Assembly (NCBI RefSeq): GCF_000761215.1
Contig: NZ_CP009438.1
Location: 1,396,501-1,460,500, forward strand
Direction of reading: 5' to 3'
DNA from: Streptomyces glaucescens
GTDB lineage: Bacteria; Actinomycetota; Actinomycetes; Streptomycetales; Streptomycetaceae
DNA length: 64,000 nucleotides
Shown here: piece after piece, positions 21,548 to 30,762 of the stretch
How the letters are laid out: the number at the start of each line of letters is the position of its first letter
Numbering within the stretch: position 1 is the first letter of the stretch
Notes under the pieces: model-generated
Database searches by the model: none
What the model was told of the DNA's origin: nothing
The model's input: only the letters and a program-made list of their open reading frames with translations
Program-made: the position numbers and the translations under genes

Positions 21548-22756
21548 TCAGTCCCCGCCGCACCCCTCCCCGAAGAGGTCCAGGTTCTCCTGGAGCGACT
21601 TAGCCAGCCGGTCCCGATCCGCCTCGTCGACCTGCACCGGCGCGATGTCCGAGGCCCCGGCCAGCCACCGGAAGCCGCCCCGGCTCTCCAGCCGGCCGCG
21701 CACCCGCACCGGCACGCCGGCCAGGTGGGCGTGGCCGGCGAGGCGATAGTCGTCCTCGTCGAGGATGAGCCGGACGTACGGCACCTCGGCCCCCGCGAGC
21801 ACCCGCAGCCGCACGGTGCCCCCGCCGCGCGGCCCCGGGCGGCGCATGCGGACCACGGCGCCGGTGATCCGCACGGGGACGGAGGGTTCGGCCCGCCGGT
21901 AGCGGGCCCCGGCCTCGCGCAGCGCGGGCAGGTCGCCGGGCGAGAACTCGACCGCCTCGGCGGAGGTCGCCGTGGCCTCGGGTGGCCCGGTCCCGGGCGC
22001 CCAGGCGACGGCGATCCGGGCACCCTCGCTGCCGTGCACGAGGGCGATCAGCGCCTCGGTGAGTTCCCGGCTGACGCCCGCGCCGACCGCGCCGTCGAAG
22101 GCGTCCGCCCGGCCGGTGGCCCGCCGCAGGTCGATGGCCTCGCGGGCGGCGTACAGCGCCTGGTGGAGGCGGACGGCGAGAGGGCGTGCGGTGGCCACGG
22201 GCACGAAGGCGGTGAGGCGGTGCCCGCCGTCCCCGGGGCCGAGCAGGACGTCCTCCAGCAGGGCGGCGGCGGCCCGGCGGTGCCGGGCGCCGTGGTGGCC
22301 GGCCCGCGCGCGGGTGGCGAGCGCGGCGGCGAGCAGGGTCTGCCGTGCGGCGGTGCGCAGCCGCTCCTCGACGGGCCACGGGCCGGCGCCGGCCGGCCCG
22401 CCCGGGAACTCCCGCCACCAGCGGATCTCGTCGCTGGGGACGGTGAGGCCGAGCAGGATCTCCCGGGCGGAGGGGCTGTGGCTGCGGGTGAGGGCGGTGA
22501 GGGCTTCGCCGAGCAGGTCGTCGCCGTCGGGGAAGGCGCGGCTCTCGGGGACGAGCAGGCTGGTGCGGCCGCCGTCGGGGCCGGGCGGGGTCCAGCGGCC
22601 GTAGCGTCCTGGGCTGCCGCCGCGGCGCTGCCAGCCGTGCCGGCGCAGCAGGGCGCCGAGCACGGCGGGGTCGACGCGGGCGGGCTCGGGCGGCCGGTCC
22701 CAGCGGGTCTCGGGGTGGGCCGGCCGCGGGGGCTCGCCGGGCGGGCGGTGGGTCAT
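21548..22756 (-). CDS. Hypothetical protein paired with DUF4365 protein
   Basis: 402 residues, not recognised. The N-terminal 100 residues are Arg/Pro/Gly-rich, with LGALLRRHGWQRRGG and RYGRWTPPG. The centre is Ala/Arg-rich helical sequence (RTAARQTLLAAALATRARAGHHGARHRRAAAALLEDVLLG). The C-terminal third is strand-rich (VRLRVLAGAEVPYVRLILDEDDYRLAGHA) and resembles a small beta domain. It ends DLFGEGCGGD. No transmembrane segment or nuclease motif is obvious. The ATG overlaps the stop of the upstream DUF4365 gene by four bases, so the two products probably work together. Confidence 0.75.
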   Translation of the reverse strand: MTHRPPGEPPRPAHPETRWDRPPEPARVDPAVLGALLRRHGWQRRGGSPGRYGRWTPPGPDGGRTSLLVPESRAFPDGDDLLGEALTALTRSHSPSAREILLGLTVPSDEIRWWREFPGGPAGAGPWPVEERLRTAARQTLLAAALATRARAGHHGARHRRAAAALLEDVLLGPGDGGHRLTAFVPVATARPLAVRLHQALYAAREAIDLRRATGRADAFDGAVGAGVSRELTEALIALVHGSEGARIAVAWAPGTGPPEATATSAEAVEFSPGDLPALREAGARYRRAEPSVPVRITGAVVRMRRPGPRGGGTVRLRVLAGAEVPYVRLILDEDDYRLAGHAHLAGVPVRVRGRLESRGGFRWLAGASDIAPVQVDEADRDRLAKSLQENLDLFGEGCGGD

Positions 22757-23319
22757 GGTCTGCCTCCGGTGCCGACCCGCGTCATGATCTCGCACAGCGC
22801 CCGGTCGTCGAAGACGCGTGCGGTGGGGATCCGCACGGTGGTCCGGTGGCGGCCGGTGACGGGGTGTCCGGCGAGGTTGGTCCAGTAGCAGCAGTGCCTG
22901 AGGTCGAGGCGGTCGTGGCCGGCGCGCAGCCAGTCGTCCCGGGGCCGGGGCACGAGCATCACGACGAGGATCTTGTGCACCGAGACGGGGGTGCGGGCGA
23001 GCTTCGCCAGGTGGGCGTTGTCGAGCGTGAAGGAGAAGGTGCGGCCCGGCGGGTTCGGCGCGACCTGGTAGGTCGCCTTGAGCTGCACCTTGATGGTGGC
23101 CTCGTCGTCGGCGGTGTGGCCGGGCGCGCTGTGGCTGACGTGCCAGTCGATGCCGGTGTCGGGGAAGGGCTGGGAGAGCGAGCAGCCCGCGGCGGCGGCC
23201 ACGGCGTGCAGGTAGGCCACCTGCAGGGTCTCCATGCAGGCGGTGGTGGCGAGGGAACCGCGAAGGGGGCCCGCGCGGCCGGGCAGCAGCCCGCCCCGTT
23301 CGGGCTGCGCAACCGCCAT
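22753..23319 (-). CDS. DUF4365-type protein, possible PD-(D/E)xK-like fold
   Basis: 188 residues from the ATG at 23319 (MAVAQPERGG). The core resembles DUF4365: an N-terminal helix leading to GCSLSQPFPDTGIDWHV, with D58, then IKVQLKATYQ with Q79 and K81. This D...QxK arrangement is like that of restriction-endonuclease-like folds; that is my inference, and nuclease activity is untested. The central TFSFTLDNAHLAKLARTPVSVHKILVVMLVP block is typical of the family. It is coupled (ATGA) to the 402-residue unknown gene downstream. Confidence 0.72.
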   Translation of the reverse strand: MAVAQPERGGLLPGRAGPLRGSLATTACMETLQVAYLHAVAAAAGCSLSQPFPDTGIDWHVSHSAPGHTADDEATIKVQLKATYQVAPNPPGRTFSFTLDNAHLAKLARTPVSVHKILVVMLVPRPRDDWLRAGHDRLDLRHCCYWTNLAGHPVTGRHRTTVRIPTARVFDDRALCEIMTRVGTGGRP

Positions 23320-23486
23320 GGCCAACAGCCTTCCGCGCAACGTGTTTTGCGTGTGCCGGGCCGCTGAACTGCGTTGACCCGTACTCCTGTTGTCTCCGGG
23401 CGGCGTACGGCGCAAACAGCCCGGGTATCACCGAACCGGCAGAGACGGGACGTCAGCTGCCGTGGGTGATCGAGGAGTTGTTGGGT

Positions 23487-24215
23487 ATGACGCGCTGGTA
23501 CGAGGGCCCTTTGGCGGCATTCGACACGGAGACCACGGGCGTTGACGTCGAGAGCGACCGGATCGTGTCGGCCGCCCTCGTCGTCCAGGACGCCCCGGGC
23601 ACGCGGCCGCGGGTGAGCCGCTGGCTGGTGAACCCGGGCGTGCCGGTGCCCGCGGAGGCGACGGCGGTGCACGGGCTGACGGAGGATCACCTGGCGCGCA
23701 ACGGCCGCTGGCCGGCGCCGGTGATGCAGGAGATAGCCATGGGGCTGGCGGAGCAGGCCGGCCGGGGGCGTCCGCTGGTGGTGATGAACGCGCCGTTCGA
23801 TCTGACGCTGCTGGACCGTGAGCTGCGCCGGCACCGGGCGTCGTCGCTGGCGCGCTGGTTCGAGTCGACGCCGCTGCTGGTGCTGGACCCGCGGGTGCTG
23901 GACAAGCATCTGGACCGGTACCGCAAGGGCCGTCGCACGCTGGGCGATCTGTGCGAGCAGTACGGGGTGGCGCTGGACGGCGCGCACGACGCGGCGGCGG
24001 ACGCGCAGGCGGCACTGGAGGTGGTCCGGGCGGTCGGGCGGCGTTTCGCGTCCCGGCTGGAGCACCTCTCCCCCGCCGAGCTGCACACGTTGCAGGCGGT
24101 GTGGCACGCGGCACAGGCGCGGGGCCTGCAGGCGTGGTTCGCGCGCAGCGGTGTGGAGGAGGCCGTGGACCCGGCGTGGCCCCTGCGTCCGGATCTGCCG
24201 GCGGCGGCCGCGTAG
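23487..24215 (+). CDS. 3'-5' exonuclease, DEDDh family
   Basis: 242 residues. All three exonuclease motifs are present: Exo I FDTETTG (D13, E15), Exo II NAPFDLTLL, and Exo III HDAAADAQAA (H...D). This is a DnaQ/epsilon-like proofreading-type nuclease without other polymerase domains; the substrate is unknown. I chose the ATG at 23487 because GAGGAG precedes it and MTRWYEGPLAAFDTETTG starts right at the fold; a GTG at 23466 would add seven residues. It is divergent from the DUF4365 gene and faces a terminator and a minus-strand tRNA. Confidence 0.87.
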   Translation: MTRWYEGPLAAFDTETTGVDVESDRIVSAALVVQDAPGTRPRVSRWLVNPGVPVPAEATAVHGLTEDHLARNGRWPAPVMQEIAMGLAEQAGRGRPLVVMNAPFDLTLLDRELRRHRASSLARWFESTPLLVLDPRVLDKHLDRYRKGRRTLGDLCEQYGVALDGAHDAAADAQAALEVVRAVGRRFASRLEHLSPAELHTLQAVWHAAQARGLQAWFARSGVEEAVDPAWPLRPDLPAAAA

Positions 24216-24255
24216 GCGGCGGGGACGTCGGCCCGCGGCCCGGGGCGGTGCAAAA

Positions 24256-24283
24256 AGGCCGGTCCGCGCTGGCGGACCGGCCT
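24256..24283 (-). terminator. Rho-independent terminator of tRNA-Val(CAC), copy 1
   Basis: A 12-bp perfect stem (AGGCCGGTCCGC / GCGGACCGGCCT) with a 4-nt loop. On the minus strand it is followed directly by TTTTTG, a true T run. It also faces the end of the plus-strand exonuclease gene. Confidence 0.8.
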
Positions 24284-24290
24284 CTCCCGG

Positions 24291-24362
24291 TGGGCGATAC
24301 TGGGTTCGAACCAGTGACCTCTTCGGTGTGAACGAAGCGCTCTCCCACTGAGCTAATCGCCC
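24291..24362 (-). tRNA. tRNA-Val (anticodon CAC), copy 1
   Basis: 72 nt read on the minus strand. Acceptor GGGCGAT pairs with ATCGCCC, discriminator A. The anticodon stem CTTCG/CGAAG encloses TTCACAC, anticodon CAC. The T arm carries GGTTCGAACCC. CCA is not encoded. The sequence is identical to the copy at 34394-34465. Confidence 0.97.
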
Positions 24363-24401
24363 GGGAACGCACTGAACAATACAGGTCCCGGCGGCATTCG
24401 T

Positions 24402-24848
24402 TCAAACCGTTCGCAGGTGGGCCGCCAGTCCCCGCCGCCCGGCGCGCATCATCAGCCAGTGGTTGGCGCGGAAGAGCGGGCGTCCCGGCACGGCGAGGCG
24501 CCGCAGCAGCGGCTTGCGCGCGTCGACCTCCTGTTCGTAGCGCACGAGGCTGCCCGTGCCGTGGGCGGTGACGGTCCAGCGCGACCAGCCGTCGACGTCC
24601 CCGGAGAGCGCGGCCTCCAGCACGCCCGCCGCGGGGTCGCGGCGCACCTCCCGGACGGTGCAGGCCATGTCGTACGGCAGCAGGGAGCGGATGCGGATCG
24701 CCGCGGTGTGCCCGTCGAGCGGGGTGACCTCGCGCACCTGCGGCCACCAGCGGGGATAGTCCTCGACCCGGACGAGCGCGGCGTACACGGCGGCGGGCGG
24801 GGCGGGCAGCAGCCAGAGGCTGCGGAAGCGGTGGTGCGTCCAGTCCAT
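24402..24848 (-). CDS. SRPBCC (START-like) family protein
   Basis: 148 residues starting MDWTHHRFRSLWLLPAPPAAVYAALVRVEDYPRWWPQVREV, the usual beginning of polyketide-cyclase/SRPBCC lipid-binding folds. The strand pattern continues with DGHTAAIRIRSLLPYDMACTVREV and GTGSLVRYEQEVD. These proteins bind hydrophobic ligands in a deep pocket; the ligand here is unknown. It lies just upstream of the tRNA-Val copy on the same strand and is divergent from the large membrane protein. Confidence 0.8.
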   Translation of the reverse strand: MDWTHHRFRSLWLLPAPPAAVYAALVRVEDYPRWWPQVREVTPLDGHTAAIRIRSLLPYDMACTVREVRRDPAAGVLEAALSGDVDGWSRWTVTAHGTGSLVRYEQEVDARKPLLRRLAVPGRPLFRANHWLMMRAGRRGLAAHLRTV

Positions 24849-24913
24849 GGGCGGAGTCTGTCCTGTCCGGCGCCCGGTATCCGTGACTGAGTACGTTCTG
24901 AGTACGCACGCTC

Positions 24914-27277
24914 ATGCCCGTGTCCGTGACGCCCGCCACACTCGCGGTCATGACCCACATTCCGTCCCCGGCCGAGGAGTTGCGGCTCCTCGACGCCGAG
25001 CTGTACCGACTGGACGCCCGCCGGGCCCAGTTGCTGGCGCGTCGCGGCTGGCTGCTCTCGCAGCTCCCGCCGGTGCCGCCACTGCCGGCCGCCGTTCCGC
25101 CGCGTCCCGAGGCCAGCGGGCCCCGGGTGCAGAACGTTCTGCTGGTGCTGGGCGGGGTGCTGCTCACCCTCGCCGCGGCGGCGTTCACGCTGGTCGGCTG
25201 GGGCCACCTGGGGATCACCGGGCGGGCCGCGGTGCTGGGCGCGGTCACGGCGGCGGCGCTGGCCGCGCCGGTGCCGCTGCTGAAGCGGGGCCTGCGCTCG
25301 ACGGCCGAGTCGGTGGCGGGCCTGGGCCTGGCGCTGACGGTGCTGGACGCGTACGCCCTGTACGCCGCGGCCCTCACGGAGGCGGACGCGACGGGCTACG
25401 CGGCGGGCGCCACGGCGGTGCTGGCGGCCGGGTGGGCGGCGTACGGTCTGCTGCTCCCCCGTGCGGCGGGCCGGCCGCTGCTGCTGCCCGCCCCGGCCGC
25501 CGTCGGGGTGGCCCAGCTCCCGCTGGTCCTGCTGGCCGTCGCGGTGGGCGCGGACGCCACCGGGACCGCGGCCGCGCTGCTGGTGACGGCGGCGGCGGAC
25601 ACGGCGCTGGCGCTGCGCGTGATGTCCGGGCCGGCCCGGATCGCCGCCGTCGCGGGTGCGTACGGTCTGGGCGGCTGGGGCGTACTGACGGCCGCCGGAC
25701 CCGGGTGGACGGCGGCGGGTCCGGGGGCCGCCGCGCCCGCGGCCGGGCTCCTGCTGCTGGCGGCGGGCATCGCGCTGGCCGGGGCGTGGGCACCGCGCGC
25801 GGGGACGGCGCGGGGCAACGCGGCCGTGGCGGGTCTGCTCGCGGTGGCGGCGCTCGGCGCGGTACCGCGGACGGTGGTGTCGGAGAGCTGGGTGGTGCCG
25901 GTGTACCTCGGCTGGGGCATCGCCCTGCTGGCCCTGCCGCGCGTCGCCCGGATCCCCGGGGTGGTGCGCCTCGGGCTCGGCGTGGCTTCGGGGGTGGTGC
26001 AGGCGCTGGCCGTGGTGGCGGCGCTGCCGGCCGTGGCCGTGGCGCTGCTCGGGCCGCTCGGCGCGCCGCTGCGCGTCTGGTCGGGGGTGCCCGCTGACGC
26101 GCGGGCGGCGGTGACGGCCGATCTGCCGTGGCCGCCCGCGAGCGGGACGGCCGTGCTGGTGCCTGCCGCGGTCGCGGCGGTCCTGGTGTGCGCGGTGCGC
26201 GAGCCCCTGTGGCGGCCGCGGGCCCTGGACGCGGCGACGGTCCTGGGATGGGCGGCGGTGCTGGTCCTGCCGCCGGTGCTGCGCCTGCCGTACGCCGTCG
26301 CGCTGGCGGTCCTGGTGGTGACGGCGGCGGCGCTGGCGGCCTGGAAGCGGCTGCTGCCGACGGTGCTCGCCCTGGTCACCTCGCTCGTCGCGGGTCTGCT
26401 CTCGCTCGCCGCCGAACCGGCCACGCTGTTGGTGTTCGCGCTGCTCACGGTCGTGTTCGCGGTGGGCGCCCGCCGTCCGGCGCCCGTGGCGGCGGCCGCG
26501 GCGTACGCCACCGCGCTGCTCTGCGCGGCGGGTGCCGCGTTCGGCTGGCAGCCCTCGCACCTCGCGCCGCCGGTGCTGCTGGTGCCGGTGGCGGCGGCGC
26601 TGTGGGCGGCGCGTACCGCGGGCGCGACCCGGGTGAGTGCCGAGGTGTCAGGCGGCGTCGCGGCCCTGGTCGCGGTCGGCCTGGCGGTGCCGGACGCGCC
26701 GATGCTGGCGCTGGTGCTGGCCCTGACCGGGGTGATCGTCGCGGGTACGGCCGTACGGCCGGACCGGCGGTTCGCCGGGCAGGTGGCGGCCGCGCTGTTC
26801 GTGCTGGCGGCGTGGGTGCGGCTGGCCGCCTGGGAGGTGGCCGTCCCGGAGGCGTACGCGCTGCCGGTGGCCGTTCCCGCCCTGGTGGTGGGCGTGCTGC
26901 GGCGGCGCCGTGACCCGCGGGCGTCGTCCTGGACGGCGTACGGTCCCGCGCTCGCCGCCGGTCTGCTGCCGAGCCTGGCCGCGGTCTGGGGTGACGCGCA
27001 CTGGCAGCGGCCCCTGCTGCTGGGCGTGGCGGCGCTGCTGGTCACGCTGGCCGGTGCCCGTCACCACCTGCAGGCGCCGCTGCTGCTGGGCGGATCGGTG
27101 CTCGCCCTGGTGGCCCTGCACGAGCTGGCCCCGTACCTGGTGCAGGTGGCGGGGGCGCTGCCCCGCTGGGCGCCTCCCGCGCTCGCCGGAGCGCTGCTGC
27201 TCGCCCTCGGAGCGACGTACGAGCAGCGGCTGCGGGAGGTCCGGCGGGTGCGGGAGACGCTGGGGCGGATGGACTAG
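24914..27277 (+). CDS. Large polytopic membrane protein, Ala/Val/Leu-rich
   Basis: 787 residues (an in-frame ATG at 24950 gives 775). The N-terminal 60 residues are soluble and helical (AEELRLLDAELYRLDARRAQLLARRGWLLSQLP). They are followed by an almost unbroken run of about 20 or more hydrophobic segments from NVLLVLGGVLLTLAAAAFTLVGW to LAGALLLALGATY. The final 20 residues are basic. The N-terminal layout with its first segments recalls DUF2157-like or SCO7322-type permeases, but I cannot name a substrate. It converges on the YetA-like gene with only 10 nt between stops. Confidence 0.78.
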   Translation: MPVSVTPATLAVMTHIPSPAEELRLLDAELYRLDARRAQLLARRGWLLSQLPPVPPLPAAVPPRPEASGPRVQNVLLVLGGVLLTLAAAAFTLVGWGHLGITGRAAVLGAVTAAALAAPVPLLKRGLRSTAESVAGLGLALTVLDAYALYAAALTEADATGYAAGATAVLAAGWAAYGLLLPRAAGRPLLLPAPAAVGVAQLPLVLLAVAVGADATGTAAALLVTAAADTALALRVMSGPARIAAVAGAYGLGGWGVLTAAGPGWTAAGPGAAAPAAGLLLLAAGIALAGAWAPRAGTARGNAAVAGLLAVAALGAVPRTVVSESWVVPVYLGWGIALLALPRVARIPGVVRLGLGVASGVVQALAVVAALPAVAVALLGPLGAPLRVWSGVPADARAAVTADLPWPPASGTAVLVPAAVAAVLVCAVREPLWRPRALDAATVLGWAAVLVLPPVLRLPYAVALAVLVVTAAALAAWKRLLPTVLALVTSLVAGLLSLAAEPATLLVFALLTVVFAVGARRPAPVAAAAAYATALLCAAGAAFGWQPSHLAPPVLLVPVAAALWAARTAGATRVSAEVSGGVAALVAVGLAVPDAPMLALVLALTGVIVAGTAVRPDRRFAGQVAAALFVLAAWVRLAAWEVAVPEAYALPVAVPALVVGVLRRRRDPRASSWTAYGPALAAGLLPSLAAVWGDAHWQRPLLLGVAALLVTLAGARHHLQAPLLLGGSVLALVALHELAPYLVQVAGALPRWAPPALAGALLLALGATYEQRLREVRRVRETLGRMD

Positions 27278-27287
27278 GGTCAGCCGG

Positions 27288-30026
27288 TCACGAGGGCATC
27301 CGGTCGCCGAGGAGGGCCAGGTTCTCGATGGCGGCGAGGCCGTACAGCGCGGTGTCGTTGGTGGACACCCAGGTGGCCTCGCTGCCCTCGACGAGGGCCA
27401 TGGGCCCGGTGACCTTCTCGGTCCTCCAGGGCGCGGACTCCCTGTAGCCGTCGGAGTTGTAGAACTTGCTCCAGGCCCGCTCGGCGAGCTTCGCGTCACC
27501 GGTCTTGACGGCGGCGTAGGCGTCGAGGCGGGAGTGGCCCTGGAAGAGGATCAGGCTGCCGAAGTGGGAGCCGTAGCGGGCGGCCTGTTCGGCCTTGGTG
27601 GCGTTGAAGTAGCGGCAGTAGTCGAAGTAGGCCTCGTTGAACTCCGGCATGTCGACCAGGTCGATGAGCTCGGCGCACAGCTCGTTCAGGCCGAAGACGG
27701 CGGAGAGGTGCGAGACCCCGACGACCGGCTCGTCGGCGACGGCGAACCGGCCGGTGTCCAGGTCGTACAGGCCGGTGCCCTGGACGAAGCCGTTGGGCTG
27801 GGCGGCGATGGTCTCCATGGTGGACAGCACGCGCGCCCTGGCCTTCTCCCACTTGGGGCCCCTGCGCTCCCACTCGGTGAGCCACGCCGAGACCAGTCCG
27901 CTCCAGTCGGTGCCGAAGCCGATGGACAGGGCGTGCCGGTCGGGGGTGTACGGCTCGGTGCGGATCTTGCGGATGGGGTCGAGGACGAGGAAGGTCTCGT
28001 CGGAGTCGACGTTGGCGTGCATGAGGTCGCCGACGCGTTCGTCCGCGGTGAGGAAGTAGTAGTGGCGGCGGTAGGTGGTGTTCGCGATGCGCTGCTGCTT
28101 CGCGCTGTCGGCGTAGTGCTGGACGCCGTGCCGGGTGCCGAGGCCGGCCCAGGTGCCGAGGTGGTAGACGTCGACCTCGCCGGTGTGCCGGGTCATGGCC
28201 TCGGCGAAGCGGAAGATGTCGGCGCGGCCGGAACGCAGGTAGGCGTACCAGAGCCACAGGTCGGGCGACAGCTCGGAGTTGTCCCAGGCGTAGCCGCCGA
28301 CGTCGTAGCGCCACTGGTGCCGCACCGTGTCGTAGGTGTGCATGATGTCGCCGTAGTCCCAGAAGCCGTACCACCGGCGCATCTCCACCTGGTCCTTGTA
28401 GTAGGTGAAGAGGAAGTCGAGGTGGTCCTCGATCCTGGCCTTGGCGGGGGTGGAGCGGTCGGGTTCGGCGTACAGGCCCTTGCCGAAGACGCCCGCCGCG
28501 ATGAGGCGGCTGGGCGGGGCGGCGAGCTGGGGCAGGACGCGGACGGCTTCGGCCTGCTCGGCGAGCGTCTCGGCGCTCGGGGTGGACTCGTTGGCCCAGA
28601 AGAGGAGTTCGGAGGTCCGGGCGATGCCGTAGGGGGTGCCGAACCCGGGTTCGTAGTCCTCGTACGTGATGTTGAGGCCTTCGAGCTGCTCCGGGTAGGT
28701 GTCCTGGCCCAGTCCGTCGTGGTAGAAGCGCAGGTCCATGGGCTGCGCCTCGGGCGACCACAGCCAGATGGTGACCTGGGCCTCGTCGGTGTGGGCGTCG
28801 CGGATGTCGAGCTGGGCGGGGAACTTCTCCCAGAAGTCGCGCAGTCCGAACGAGAGGCCGCCGCTCGCGCCGCCGACGTAGCCGAAGCCGGAGGCGCGCC
28901 GGCCGCCGCCCGCGGCGATCCAGCCGTGCCCCTTCTTGGTGCGCTTGCGCACGGTGAAGCCGTCGGCGGAGAGCTGGGAGAGGGTGTAGTCGCCCCATTC
29001 GGGGATGTACGGGAGCCGGGTGGTGACGCGCTGGTCCCACGTCGACGGGTCGGGCAGCTTCCTGCCCTCGTACTGCGCGCCCTGCACCGCCTGGCCGGGG
29101 TCGCGGCGCAGTCCGGTGATGCCCTGGACGGCCTCGCGGAGCATGCCGGTGCCCTCGCCGCCGAGGCGGATGTGGCGGTCGTAGGACCGGTCGCGCATCG
29201 GCACGGTGAAGCGGACGCCGATGCCGCGGATGAAGTCGCCGCTGGCCTTGCCGGGTTCCTGGGTGCCGTCGTAGGTGATGGTGTGCACCATGCGGAAGGA
29301 GTCGGCGCCCGCGTAGAAGTAGAGGCGGACGGAGAACGGCAGCCAGCCGCGGTGGCCCTTGCGGTGCTTGCCGTCGATGCGGACGACGGCGCGCACCGGG
29401 CCCTCCTGCTCGACCCTCACCTCGGAGATGGCGCTGTCGAAGCGCTCGTACGTGACCGTGCCCTGGTCGCCGTCCTCGATCTCCGGCTGGCGCAGCAGCA
29501 CCAGGCGGCCGTTCCTCGCGATCTCGGTGGCGCCGCGGGTGACGGACCTGACCAGGGTGGAGCCGGACGTGCCGAGCCTGGCGGTGATGACACCGGTGGA
29601 GACGTCGATGGTGCCGCCGCGCCGGCCGACGGTGACGGCCCTGGCGGGGGTCGCGGGCCGGCCGGGGGTCAGGGTGAGCTTGCCGGTGCCGGAGCTGACG
29701 GCGTGCGCGGTCCACTTCAGGGAGCCGTCGGGCCAGTAGGCGATCGGCCAGGACTGGACGGGGACCGCGGTGCCGTTCTCGTCGGTGAGGGCGAAGCTCT
29801 GGCCCTCCTGGTGGACGCCCTTGGGCCAGGGCACGCCGAGGGTGGAGCCGGGCGCGGCGCCGAGGCCGCCTTCCTCCAGCCAGTCCAGGACGACCGGTTC
29901 CGCGTCGGTGGTCCCGGCCGCGGGCGCGGCCTCGGCGTCTCGGGCGCCGAGCGCCCAGCTGAACTGGGCGGCGGCGCCGGCGACGGCGGCCGCCTTGAGG
30001 AGGGACCTGCGGGGGATCGGGGACAT
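27288..30026 (-). CDS. Tat-exported YetA/exo-rhamnogalacturonan-lyase-like protein (PL26-like)
   Basis: 912 residues from the ATG at 30026. A twin-arginine signal MSPIPRRSLLK is followed by a hydrophobic Ala-rich core and a probable cut after ARDAEA, so the protein is secreted folded. Length and order (N-terminal beta domain with LGVPWPKGVHQEGQ and SWPIAYWPDGSLKWT, a central beta-sandwich, and a C-terminal alpha/alpha toroid from about residue 500 with HQWRYDVGGYAWDNSELS) fit the PcRGLX/YetA family. One member of that family, PL26, removes unsaturated units from rhamnogalacturonan. The assignment is by pattern recall, so activity is inferred. It is the last gene of the sugar-transport operon. 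Confidence 0.68.
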   Translation of the reverse strand: MSPIPRRSLLKAAAVAGAAAQFSWALGARDAEAAPAAGTTDAEPVVLDWLEEGGLGAAPGSTLGVPWPKGVHQEGQSFALTDENGTAVPVQSWPIAYWPDGSLKWTAHAVSSGTGKLTLTPGRPATPARAVTVGRRGGTIDVSTGVITARLGTSGSTLVRSVTRGATEIARNGRLVLLRQPEIEDGDQGTVTYERFDSAISEVRVEQEGPVRAVVRIDGKHRKGHRGWLPFSVRLYFYAGADSFRMVHTITYDGTQEPGKASGDFIRGIGVRFTVPMRDRSYDRHIRLGGEGTGMLREAVQGITGLRRDPGQAVQGAQYEGRKLPDPSTWDQRVTTRLPYIPEWGDYTLSQLSADGFTVRKRTKKGHGWIAAGGGRRASGFGYVGGASGGLSFGLRDFWEKFPAQLDIRDAHTDEAQVTIWLWSPEAQPMDLRFYHDGLGQDTYPEQLEGLNITYEDYEPGFGTPYGIARTSELLFWANESTPSAETLAEQAEAVRVLPQLAAPPSRLIAAGVFGKGLYAEPDRSTPAKARIEDHLDFLFTYYKDQVEMRRWYGFWDYGDIMHTYDTVRHQWRYDVGGYAWDNSELSPDLWLWYAYLRSGRADIFRFAEAMTRHTGEVDVYHLGTWAGLGTRHGVQHYADSAKQQRIANTTYRRHYYFLTADERVGDLMHANVDSDETFLVLDPIRKIRTEPYTPDRHALSIGFGTDWSGLVSAWLTEWERRGPKWEKARARVLSTMETIAAQPNGFVQGTGLYDLDTGRFAVADEPVVGVSHLSAVFGLNELCAELIDLVDMPEFNEAYFDYCRYFNATKAEQAARYGSHFGSLILFQGHSRLDAYAAVKTGDAKLAERAWSKFYNSDGYRESAPWRTEKVTGPMALVEGSEATWVSTNDTALYGLAAIENLALLGDRMPS

Positions 30027-30152
30027 GGCCTTTCCTTTCCGTACGGGTACGGGGTTGCCAAGGGCATGACAGAGAGAGGTACGGCGTCCGGGGCGCCGCC
30101 CTTGCGCGGGGGTGGTGGGCACAGGTGAACGGGGGCGGCGCGCACACGCGGG

Positions 30153-30752
30153 TCAGCGGTGCCGGTACCGCTCCTCCACGGCGACGCCGGCCGCCGCGAC
30201 GGTCCCGAGGACGGGCACCGCCAGGGGCGCGGCGAACAGGGCGGACAGGGCCACGACGGCCAGTCCGCCGACGATCAGGAAGGACCCGGCGGGGTCGAGC
30301 ACGGTCCGCCGCCCGGCGGCCGTGAGCAGCCGGCGCCAGGAGGTGCCCGGGGTCCAGACCGCCGCCGCCCGCAGCAGCGCCACGGCGCAGCCGATCAGCG
30401 CGACGAGGCCGACGGCCCCGACGAGCGGCCCGCCGGGCAGACCCGCCCGGGCGGCCTCGACGTCCACCCACACCGCGGCGGCCACCACCCATCCGGCGAG
30501 CCCGACGGCCCACCCGCCGCGCGCGGCCGCCCGGAAGTCCGCGAGGAACTCCCGCCACCCGCCCGCGACATGGGACGTACGGCGCCGCAGGTGCCGGGCG
30601 CCCGCGGCGAACGCGGCGGGGTAGGTGACCAGCCCGAGGCAGGCCACGGCGATCCACACGCCGGTGAGCAGGCACTCGGCGAAGACACCGAACCGTTCGC
30701 CGGGGAAAGGTGCCTTGCGGGCGGAGCGGGCTCTCGCGCTTGCGTGCGCCAT
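30153..30752 (-). CDS. DUF624 (YesL-like) membrane protein
   Basis: 199 residues with four or five hydrophobic segments (CLLTGVWIAVACLGLVTYPAAFAAGARHL; GGWAVGLAGWVVAAAVWVD; GPLVGAVGLVALIGCAVALL; a C-terminal pair). DUF624 proteins typically lie in YesOPQ/Lpl-type sugar ABC operons of Gram-positive bacteria, including the B. subtilis rhamnogalacturonan cluster (yesL); their role is not settled. It lies just downstream of the two permeases and upstream of the YetA-like enzyme, which supports the assignment. Confidence 0.78.
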   Translation of the reverse strand: MAHASARARSARKAPFPGERFGVFAECLLTGVWIAVACLGLVTYPAAFAAGARHLRRRTSHVAGGWREFLADFRAAARGGWAVGLAGWVVAAAVWVDVEAARAGLPGGPLVGAVGLVALIGCAVALLRAAAVWTPGTSWRRLLTAAGRRTVLDPAGSFLIVGGLAVVALSALFAAPLAVPVLGTVAAAGVAVEERYRHR

Positions 30753-30762
30753 GGTGACCGTC

